From Owenia fusiformis (taxonomy: Eukaryota; Annelida; Polychaeta; Sabellida; Oweniidae), in assembly GCA_903813345.2 (NCBI GenBank), contig CAIIXF020000004.1:16417513-16481512 (forward strand): DNA of 64,000 bases, in the 5' to 3' direction. The notes beneath the pieces are model-generated. The model saw only the letters and a program-made list of their open reading frames with translations. It searched no databases and had not been told where the DNA came from. The position numbers and the translations under genes are program-made. Shown piece after piece: positions 24,301-36,300 of this stretch. Each line of letters begins with the position of its first letter. Position 1 is the stretch's first letter.

Positions 24301-27300
24301 AAAATGGCAGAGTATAGAAAGCATTATGTTTGACATAGAAACTAATATGTCAGTATAGAAAGCACCATGTTTAATATAGAAACCAATATATCAGTATAAA
24401 AAGCACTACGTTTGACATAGAAACCAACATGTCATCAAAGAAGGCACTATGTTTGACATAGAAACAAATATGTCAGTATAGAAAGCACTATGTTTAACAT
24501 TACAAACCAATATGCCTGTATAGAAAGCACTATGTTTAACATAGAAACCGATATGTCAGTATAGAAAGCACTTTGTTCAACATAAGAAACCAATATGCCA
24601 GTATAGAAAGCACTATGTTTAATATAGAAACAGATATGTCAGTATAGAAAGCACTTTGTTTTACATAGAAACCAATATATCAGTATATAAAGCACTTTGT
24701 TCAACATTAGAAACCAATATGCCAGTATAGAAAGCACTATGTTTAACATTACAAACCAATATGCCTGTATAGAAAGCACTATGTTTAACATAGAAACCGA
24801 TATGTCAGTATAGAAAGCACTTTGTTAAACATAAGAAACCAATATGCCAGTATAGAAAGCACTATGTTTAATATAGAAACAGATATGTCAGTATAGAAAG
24901 TACTTTGTTTTACATAGAAACCTATATTTCAGTAAATAAAGCACTATGTTTAACATTAGAAACCAATATGCCAGTATAGCAAGCACTATGTTTAACATAG
25001 AAACCGATATGCCAGTATAGAAAGCACTTTGTTCAACATTAGAAACCAATATGCCAGTATAGAAAGCACTATGTTTAACATAGAAACAGATATGCCAATA
25101 CAGAAAGCACTGTGTTTAACATAGAAACAGATATGTCAGTATAGAAAGCACTTTGTTTAACATAGAAATCAAGGTACATAAGCACAGAACTACTTTTTGA
25201 AATACAGAACCCACTCTACTAAGCATAGAAACCAATCAGTATAAAAAGCACTCTGTTTGATAAAAAGAATCAAGATGCCAGTACAAAAAGCACCTAAGAT
25301 ATGTCAGCATTAGAAACAACTTTTTAATATAGAAACCATTCTTCTGCATTAAGCATTGAGACCAACTAGCATAGAAAACGACTTAGTTTCACAGTTTCAC
25401 AAAGAAACCAAGAAACAACCTATTTCTATAAGCAAAGGAACCTAAATCATTTAGTACAGGAACCACTCTATAAGCAATTATCTGTATTATAATCTACTCT
25501 CATACTGTTTATAGCATGATCAGATCATAGACATGATCTCGACACTCAAGATGGAAAAATTATGTTCTTTATGTTCTTTATATTCACAACGCTTCTTTAT
25601 ATTCACAACGCTTCCATTCCCATATTCAGTGATGCCTAAATTGTTCCTCAAGTACTGATGACCGAAAGACTAGCTATTATCTCTACAACATTGAAAGAAC
25701 ACTGAGCTCCCTGTTAAATCATTCAACTTTGAATTTGGGACATTCAACTCCATATTTCACTGAGAAGGTGAAAAACAACAGTTGAAAGAATAATGTCACA
25801 ATGGTATTTTTTCAAGGCATTAAAAATTTCAAAAATAATCAAAACTAAATGAGTTTAAGTGCTTATATACTATTCCTGTAATATGTGACACACCTAGAGA
25901 ACAATTACAAAATTTCAAAATGGGTTTAAGGATAGTATATGGATGAGGTGAGTTTTTCTATCTTAAGGAACAAACTAAATGTGATTAGGGACATAAACTA
26001 GTTACGCTAAAGGACACAAACTAAATATGATTAGGGACACTAACTAGATATGACAAGGGACAAAAATTAAATATGACTAGGGACACAAACTAAATATGAC
26101 TTGGGACATAAACTAAATATGATAAGGGACACTAAAAAATATGATAAGGGACACAAACTAAATACCAGAACAACGGCAACGCCAAAGCGTAGCGAATCCC
26201 ATCGAACAGAAATGGCTGGCATTTTTACAAACGAAATATATAGCAAATATCATAAAACAACACACCAGAAAGGCCACCATTTTCAAAATGGTTAGCCAAG
26301 TTGTCATCAGAAGAAATAATATGCTTTTAGTAGCCACCTATAAAATTTTTGAAAAATCGCACACATGTACTTGTGAAATAAGTAAAAAATGTAGAAATGA
26401 CAGCCATTTTTTAAAATGGCCGCCTACTATCCGAAGTGTCATGAGACAGTGTGCAAGGCTCGTGAGTATTCACATATCAAATATGAACAAAATCGTTTCA
26501 CTACTTTTCAAGTTATAGTAAAAACGTAAAAATGGTGGTCATTTTTCAAAATGGCCGCCTACTACCCAAAGTGTCATTAGACAGTGTGCCATGCTTATAG
26601 TATTCACATATAAAATATGAAACATACCAAATATGAACAAAATCGATGAACTACTTTTCAAGTTATAGTAAAAACGTAAAAATGGTGGTCATTTTTCAAA
26701 ATGGCCGCCTACTACCCAAAGTGTCATTAGACAGTGTGCCATGCTTATAGTATTCACATATAAAATATGAAACATACCAAATATGAACAAAATCGCTGAA
26801 CTACTTTTCGAGTTATAGTAAAATACGTTAAAATGGCAGCCATTTTTCAAAATGGCCACCTTCTACCAAAAGTGTCATTAGACAATGTGACATGTTTATA
26901 GCATTCACATACCAAATATGAACAAAATTGCTTCACTACTTTTCGAGTTATTGTAAAATACGTTAAAATGGCGGCCATTTTTCAAATTTTTTTCAAAATG
27001 GCTGCCTTCTACCAAAAGTGTCATAGGACAGTGTGCCATGCTTATAGTATTCACATACCAAATATGAACAAAATTGCTTCCCTACTTTTCGAGTTATAGT
27101 AAAATACGTTAAAATGACGGCCATTTTTCAAAATGGCCGCCTTCTACCAAAAGTGTCATAGGACAGTGTGCCATGCTTATAGTATTCACATACTAAATAT
27201 GAACAAAATCGCTCCACTACTTTTCGAGTTATAGTAAAATATGTTAAAATGGCGGCCATTTTTCTAAATTTTTTTCAAAATGGCCGCCTTCTACCAAAAG

Positions 27301-30300
27301 TGTCATAGGACAGTGTGCCATGCTTATAGTATTCACATACCAAATATGAACAAAATCGCTCCACTACTTTTCGAGTTACAGCAAAAATCGTAAAATAACG
27401 AGTAAAGGCCGCCATTTTTCAAGATGGCTGCCATGTGCTTTTTTAATATCTACATTTGTAGCTTTATTAATGTCCTTTATAATTTGTTTACACTTAAAAC
27501 ATATTGCTATTACAGTTTTACATATTGTACCTAAATTACTGTAAAATCGGCACTAAAATGGCCGCCATTTTGAAATGAGCGGCCATTTTGAAAATCGGCT
27601 TTCGAGCAGAACTTCTACCCCCATAGGGTATATGTGTACAAAATATGAACAAAATCGGGCCAACGGTATTTGAGTTATTGCCCGGACGGACGGACAGACG
27701 GACGGACGGAGGCGTTCCCTATATCCCTCCGAACTTCGTTCGATGGGATAATAATTAGGGACACTAACAAAATATGATAAGGGACACAACTAAATATGAT
27801 TAGGGACACAAACTAAATATGAGAAGTGATGCAATCATACATGATTAGGGAAATAAACTAAATATTAACATGGCAAGGGACAAAACTAAATATGATAAGG
27901 GACACTAACAAAATATGATAAGGGGCACAAACTAAATATGATTAGCTAGGGACGCAAACTAAATATGATTAGCTAGGGACACACACAAACTAAATATGAT
28001 TAGGGACACTAACTGTATATGATAAGGGACACAAACTAAATGTGATTAGGGACACTAACTGTATATGATAAGGGACATAAAACTAAATATAATGGTAAAG
28101 ATTAAAAGGTGGATTGGATCGAGTGGATTGGATTCATGTAAAAGGTGGATTGGATTGGCTATCTTCAAAATATGGATTTTCCTTTAAAAAATTATATTGA
28201 TCTCCATTTAGGAAGATTGGTGCTCTCTTCACTTGCACAATGTCAAATAATAGATGTAATATTATTTTGCTTGGGTGGGCTAGAAGGATGGCCTGGTACC
28301 CGCTTTCTGATACACGATCTTATTCATTCCAAGTGTAATTTGAGACATTTCATAAATCATAAGGCAGACTGGTTTGAAGATCCATATCCTCTGTTTTCAA
28401 TCCAAACTGAACATACCAGAAATATTTTGTGAACATTCACACATTAATTTGAATGACAGGTTTTCTTTTTCTAAAGATCTATTTCTTACAAAAGTTGATT
28501 TACAAGGGAAAGCTGTTAAATACTTAAGTGTGTCCATGAACTAATTGGAGTATGTATTTGTCATTGCTTTGTTCTGATTTCTCAAAAGGGACCTGTAATA
28601 ATGTAGAGGGAAATTGTTTAGAGGGAGATCAACAGAAATTTTTTAAGAAGAAATTCCACATTTTGAAGATTCCCGATCCAATCCACCTTTTACATGAATC
28701 CAATCCACTCGATCCAATCCACCTTTTAATCTCTACCAATATAATCAGCTAGGGACACAAACTAAATATGACCAGGGAAAAAACTAAATATGACTAGGGA
28801 GAAAACTAAATATGATTAGGGACACAGAAAAAATATGCTTAGGGACAAAACTTTACATGATTAGGGACACAAACTAAATATATGTTTAGCAACATGATAA
28901 ATATGTTTAAGGATGATCTTAGTATGGTCAATAATTTGAAGGACAATCTTAATTAATGGTGATTAATGTTAAGGGACAGGCAAAAGGACTAGACTAAAAT
29001 GCGTGGCTACTTTGCAAAGAAATTAATCTCAACTTTAAATTAGAGAATGAATATATATAATTCAAAGATTTAAAATACCGAAGTATGATCCCGCGCAATG
29101 ATGAAGCATTCTGATTGGCTTTTGGTATGATTAAACAACTCACAAGTTGGTAACCAAATTAATGTCAACCAATCAGATTGCAAAATGTGGCCATGTCTGC
29201 AAATCAAATCACAGCTTTGCAGTTATCCAAATTGAATTAGAGTGCAACCAATCAGATTGCAGCATATAGTTGTCAACCAATAAGATTCAAGGATCAAATA
29301 CACCACAAGTTGCTATTGGATATGTACTTCTAAATAGAGTTAAATTTACCAAAACCAACCAAATGTGAGTGCATGTAGAACAAGGTAAGAATGTGCATAT
29401 CAAAGCAAGGAAGGATGAGGGATTGAGGAATATGATCAAAATATCAATTCTTGGTTAATAATTTAACTAAAGGGGAGGGGGTTAAAGCTTATTTACCTAA
29501 AAAATCAAAAGGTTAAAATAAGCATTGTGGCAACATCTTATTTGACCATCAATTAGCTTTAAATGAGTTTCCAGGAGAGAAAAAAACAGACATTTAGAAA
29601 TGACCCATAAAGGTTTTTGAGATGAAATATCAAAGAATGATTGAAAAATTGATTGGAAGTTGACTGTTTTGTACCAAGCCTCTGATATTGCTCAATAATG
29701 TAGAAGGCATGGGGGAGTTACATGGACCTGACAGGTAGGCAGAGAGACTTCATGCAAAAGATAATCCAAGACACCTATAAATTAAGACATTTGACGTTTC
29801 GGCTGACTTGCGTAGAAATAAAGAAGGGAAAAAGCCAAATGTCAGTACAGTTCCTTGATATTTAGTGAATACGAAATCACAGATGTTTTCTAAAAATGGC
29901 AAAAAATCTAAAAAAAAATCTGAACTTGCTATCTACAGTCTATACTAATACTGTGCTATATGCATACATGTAACTAATATTAAGTACATTGTATGTGTTG
30001 AACAAAAAATGCAAAAAATAAGCGAAATGTATCAAACTTTTCAATTAGGTACTGTCTTTTTTAGGTTTATATTTTTAATTTCAGGTATAGTATGCAATGA
30101 AAGTCACAGCAAGGAGAAAACTAAGTGCTTCAATATAAACTGCGTATGAAATTAATTTGAAATGAGTTTAGTAGAAAATTGTTTACCACTTGAACAGTAT
30201 CTGACATTTCACAAAAATACAATTCAAAATTCCCAGTTTATATTTAAGAAATACAGGCAGTGAAAGTCAACTTTTGTTGTTTTTTGTTTCTGAATAATTT

Positions 30301-33300
30301 CAATAAAAATTGTATAATGGTGCGTATAAAGCTCAAAATGAAAACTCAGAACCATTGAACTATTTAAAATGTCAGGTATTGTTGGCTGTGATGAACAATG
30401 TCCAGCCTATCATGCCGCAACACCAGAAATATTAAAATGTTCCATGAAGGTTCAAGGAGGATTTGCAGATCCCATATATGGTATTTTTTAGATGACTGAA
30501 TATATTTTCATTATAAAATATTTAGAAATACATAATTTAGAGCTGTCACTAAGTTCAAGTTTAATTTTCCTAGATTGCCTTTTTACTCAACTTCATTGTT
30601 AGCATGTGAACCTTTTACACCTCCCTTGGTAAATATTGTTGGAACTCATGGGAGCAAATCCTCCTTTGCCTATATCTCTAGTTTCTAATAATGTAGTTCT
30701 AATTCTGTAACTCTAAATTCAGTTCACCCCATAATATCAAAAGTTCAGTATAATACCACTATAGTCATATAGCAATGCAACATATTAAGGTAGGCCTTGA
30801 TGGAGAAATTTGCAACTGCAGGCACATGTATTTTGAAGCAGCATGTAAAAATTCATGTTAATTAATTAGGACACTGTATAACTTGACTTTGCCTTAGATA
30901 TGTCAGAAATAATTTATGGCTTCGTCTAAAAGTGCTTGAATTATTTCCTTCAGGCCATTACATTAAGTGATTAATTAGACTTAAAGAGGAAACGTTGAAA
31001 AAATGTTGGCAAATGTCGGAGAGGTTATAGTGTGTTTTAAAGGTTGGATAGGAAATCAGTCTTATTCATATTGTGTCTGTATTTTCAGAGCCAAGGAAAC
31101 AATACATTACATGTTGTAATGTTAGCTATAGCCTTTCTGTTTGGACGATACAATACATTATAAGTTGTACTGTAGGCTATAGCCTGTATGTTTGGAAGAT
31201 ATACCCAGAAAACCCTCCTTAAAGATACAATACATTACAAGTTGTAAAGTTAGCTAAGCCTTCCTGTTTGGAAGATACAATACATTACATGTTGTACTAT
31301 AAGCTATAGCCTTTCTGTTTGGAGGATATACCCAGAAAACTCTGTTAAAAGATACAATTTATTACAAGTTGTACTGTTAGCTATAGCCTTCCTGTTTGGA
31401 AGATACAATACATTACAAGTTGTACTGTTAGCTATGGCCTTTCTGTTTGGAAGATACAATACATTACAAGTTGTACTGTTAGCTATGGCCTTTCTGTTTG
31501 GAAGATACAATACATTACAAGTTGTACTGTTAGCTATGGCCTTTCTGTTTGGAAGATACAATACATTACAAGTTGTACTGTTAACTATGGCCTTTCTGTT
31601 TGGAAGATACAATACATTACAAGTTGTACTGTTAGCTATGGCCTTTCTGTTTGGAAATACAATACATTACAAGTTGTACTGCTAGCTATGGCCTTTCTGT
31701 TTGGAAGATATACCCAGAAAACTCTGTTAAAAGATACAATACATTTCATGTTGTACTGTTAGCTATAGCCTTTCTGTTTGGAAGATACAATACATTACAT
31801 GTTGTACTTTAAGCTATAGCCTTCCTGTTTGGAAGATACAATACATTTCATGTTGTACTGTTAGCTATAGCCTTTCTGTTTGGAAGATATGCCCAGAAAA
31901 CTCTCTTAAAAGATACAATACATTACAGGTTATACTGTTAGCCATAGCCTTTCTGTTTGGAAGATATACCCAGAAATCCTCCTTTAACCTAAAAGTGTGT
32001 ATCCTTTATTATGTACAGGTACACAGATTCACAGGTACAGAAGCACAAACTGCAGCTACACAATTGAGGACTTAACTAAACCAAGCACCTTGAATAAATG
32101 TGAATACTGAGATGCATTGCAGATTTTTGGGTGAAGTGAGAATTGAACTGGCACCAGAGGAAACATGCTAAAGATCCAAACCGAGCTATCAAAATAGTCA
32201 CCACTCTTGGCCTACATTTTCTAAATAAATAAAAGAGCAAGAGGACAGATTTTATTTCATGAAACAGCCTAATTTATCAGTTAAATGGTTAAATTTGCGA
32301 ATGCCATTCCTTTTTTTGATTTCTAACTTCTGCAAATGAAATCTTCCATTCCTACCATATTTGACCCAATGTTAATGTAATAATGTAAGAGTGGTGGATT
32401 TATTGAAAATACTACTTCCAGCATTTTATCATATCCACCCTTCACTGCCACTTTAAGAGTTCTCTTAAGAAATGTGTTGAGCTTTTGATATAATTGGGGT
32501 GAGTTGAATTTTACTAGAAATAATGAGCTTGTTTATATAGAGTATTTACATCTACACTTGCAAGCTTACAAAAATAGTCCTAATACATAAAAATACATAT
32601 AAAATAATTAAAACCTAACATCGGTGTTCATTAAAAACATATTGAAAATAAAATAAATATTGAACAAAGTGTTTTGTCTAAATACAGATTGAGAAAAAAA
32701 TAAATAAGTCTATTCTGAAAAAAAGATTTCATCTACTTCGCCTTTTTATAAACTTGCAAATGTGTTTTTCGGAAATTGAAATGAGTAAAATTTTACTCAC
32801 ATTTGATTGGTTGGTAAATTTAGTGCTGTGTTGCATGCTGGGATACTGCTTCAGCAACTGGATATTTGCGCGTAAAAATGGCGGGAATTTTCTCGAAATC
32901 TATGTGAAATATAAGACTAATAATGAAAGTTATTCAGCAGATTATTCTCAAAACTTTATTTTATTTTTATTTTGCTAATAAATATAGAACTTTCATACAA
33001 AATAAATTCAATTATTTCCAAGCTATATTACATGAACTGTAAGCATACATAACTTAAAGGCAGAATCAGATCTACCGGGGTGACAAATTTCCAAGCAACA
33101 TGTACATTCGACATGTATGTATTTGTATGATGTATTTCTTATAATCTAAAATATAATATCTCCCAAATTATCCACAATATGTTATAAATTGATGAAGTTA
33201 TTCAAGATTCAAAGTGCAAAAATGGGGGGAGGGGAAAATGTTTAAATTCCCCGAAATAACATGGAAACCACAATTCATAGAAAAATTGACACAATATTGT

Positions 33301-36300
33301 AGAAATCTTTAGTTCTCTTCAAATAGACTTTGAGCTTTGAAAATCTTTAGAAAAAAGACTTTTTGATTTGTAACATTTTTTGTTTCAAGTTTACTTGCTA
33401 GATCTGATACTACCTTTAATACACATGCAACATTTTATTTTTAATATCTGTGAAATAGATTCTTTAGATCTGCCGTCCTCAAGAAATACATGACTGAATC
33501 TTAGTCACACTTGCACTTTTTGCCTAAGAAAACTGTTGCCATGGCAATCACTGTTGATGTCATACACAAGTAGAGTCATGTGCACAGCTCATTGGAAATT
33601 GCATCATTTCATTGTACTGGGGACGTAGCAATGATTTAAAATAGGTGAGGCAAATTTAAAAAATGAGGCAAAACTATAGCTTAAATAAGGCTGTTATGCT
33701 TCGGAAGAATAAATAATTTTAGATTTTCTGCAAAGAAATGTTAAAAATATTTTTCCGTAATATTTTGGTGAGGCAATGCCTCACCTGCCTCAGCCATGCT
33801 AATATGGTACATTGTAGATTTCTCATATGTAAACAATATATTTCTGGATAATGGACTGGTCGGGTGCAACAGCGTGACTGGTTAGAAAAATGAACAAAGT
33901 GTTTTCTTCATTTGAGACAATTCCTTGAACTGTGCATTAGAATTTCCCCTGACTGTGCATTAAGACTGAAATTGTGCATTAGAAAATCCCTTCCTGTGCA
34001 TTAGACATAAAACTTGGGCCATGCATTCAGCTAGTTAATATGTGAGGTGTATTATAATGATCAAGACCCCATTGTACAGAATAGATTTCTCCTTGCATAC
34101 AGGTTATGTTCCTCTTTCCATTAATATAAAGCCACAAGAAATAAAGATACTGCAAAGCAAACTAATTGATTGGCTTAATTAGTATAATCTATTTTAATTT
34201 GTAATTCATTATTAGTAATAAATAGAAGATTGGAAATATTTATTATATAAAGGAACTGGAACTAATTGAAACAAGTACCAGTTACTGGTAGCTCAAAATG
34301 AAACCAGCAAAACAACAGAAGACAATGCATTAACATGCAAAATGGCACCACCTGCCATTTGTTACAGATGCAGAACATGTGTGACATAACAAACTAGGCG
34401 TTGATATGACAAAATGTCACCACTGATAATTCATTGCAAATGTCACAACTTCTGAGCTTGTGCTATTTTGTTAAAGGCCCCATATAAAGTTTTAACCACT
34501 TTGGCTAAGTCCACCTAAATGGTATCATAATATTTTCAAACTTTACATAGGGCCTTTAAAGCTAGCTTCAAACGCTACTGGCAACTGGCATAAGTAACAA
34601 TTAGTTCAAATAACTAATACATCAAACATTATATAATACAATGATACAAAGCAATCGGCTTCACAAACAAACAAACAAACAATAAAAACAAACAAACATC
34701 TACAAACAAACAAATTAAATATTTTGATAACGAGATGCTTATGAAATTATAATATATCAGTTATATGTTACAATAATTCTACACATTGCATTCACTATAT
34801 CACAATGACATGTTTTCAGATACTATCAATAAATACATAATAATTATTTCATGAGATCAATACATCGGGTTTACAAAAAGAACTTACCCCCTATTCGCAT
34901 TAGGTAGAATGGGATGACGATAATCATGCCATGTTGAATCCAATATACTGCGGTTTCAAACGGCAACTAGAAATTACAACAATAAGCAATAGGTTTCATT
35001 TATTCATTTCCATGGTGACAAACAACTTATTAACTTAGACTATTACGAATTCTTTCAAGAGAACAATAAAATAAAATAATAATAAGACCGGTAAAGCACT
35101 TATAAAATTATGCCTTACAATAGGTAATTTTAGGAATGTAATATGTGCAGTATCTATATAATAGGTAATTTTAGTAACATAGTATCATGCCGTATCTACG
35201 GTATAACCTTATGAGTGTTTAATTTGGGTAATTTCAACTTTAAAATTACCTACTTTATAGGTTAATTTTACATGACACCGGTGGGTAAAGACTAAATATA
35301 AACAGTAAAACCCATCTAATGTGAATGCCTCTGGAACTGAAAGAAAGTGTTCACATTTCAAAGTTTTATAACCATGTATGTCAATGGGAGATAACATTTT
35401 TGGGACTGAGAAAAGTGTTTATATTGATGTGTTCAGATTAGAAACGTGTTTTGATATACAGGTTTAACTGTATCAATATTCTATTGGCCTCAAATATATA
35501 GAGATTCAAATGGTGCATCCACTACGGTACTCCTGGAAACTTTTTATACTACTGAAGTCGGCTTGTTTTGTGATTTTGAAATCTAGTTCTAATAATGAAT
35601 TTTTTAAATTTTGCAGATGTTTAATGTGTTAGAACTCCTGGAATTTTGCAGCTAATTTTATTTTTGTTAATTTTCATAAACTCAAAAATGTGTTTAGTAG
35701 ACTTAAGCACACAAGAACAGTTCTCTGACAAGTATTTTGGAACATGTTGTAGAAAAGGTCAAAGTGACATTTATGATATATTGTGTTCATCCAATATAAT
35801 TTATATCAATTTCATACAATGATAGTTTTTAGTTAAACCGATTTGATTAAATTCTTCACATATACAATCAAAAATACATTAGTGTCACCTAATTATGCTT
35901 TCTTTTTTATCTATTGCACGCAATGAGCTCATTTCATCAATCTCAATAACTACACCCTGGTTCCATTCTTTTCAAATCATGTATTCTACCCTTGCGTTGT
36001 TCGGACTATATTTGTGGATTACTGTATTTAGTGATTATGAGTTGTTAGCAGAAGCATGGTCTTTCAAGAACCTTTGGCAGAAGCAACTTGCAGATGTTAT
36101 TGTAACATACAGCAAAATCTGTCTGTGAATGCTACTTGGACTAACCAAAGTGTTTGTGTTGTGTTGGAAGGTGTTTACATTTCGAATTTTTTTAATGTGG
36201 AAGTCTATGGCAGCAAAATCATTTGAATTGAGAGGTGTTAGAGGGGTACATTAGGTTTTATAAGATTTTTTCATAGTAAGGCTCATTCATTAAACCTTTA

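Larger units (their letters stand above)
25970..28900. repeat. 23-bp minisatellite interrupted by two nested elements
   Basis: GGGACACAAACTAAATATGA units, period 23 bp, occupy 25970-26165, 27745-28085 and 28746-28890. The interruptions are a block at about 26166-27744 and an inverted-repeat element at 28094-28737. The array therefore predates both insertions. Confidence 0.85.
23753..34887. other. Long TMEM164 intron between exons 3 and 4Y
   Basis: Besides the arrays and insertions listed separately it contains three CAACCAATCAGATTG-type words (29165, 29247, 29274), an (AAAC)n run (34660-34715), and otherwise AT-rich sequence. No second copy of exon 2 or 3 was found here by eye. Confidence 0.5.

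Noticed and set aside
24230-25260. CRISPR-like array of regular short repeats
   Set aside because: Units are contiguous 41 bp tandem copies without unique spacers, in an animal gene intron.
25970-28900. CRISPR-like GGGACACAAACTAAATATGA array
   Set aside because: Head-to-tail 23 bp repeats with no spacers; eukaryotic context.
31304-31685. Repeat proteins of 102 and 83 codons on opposite strands
   Set aside because: Both come from a stop-free 51 bp minisatellite; there is no splice or start context and no homology.
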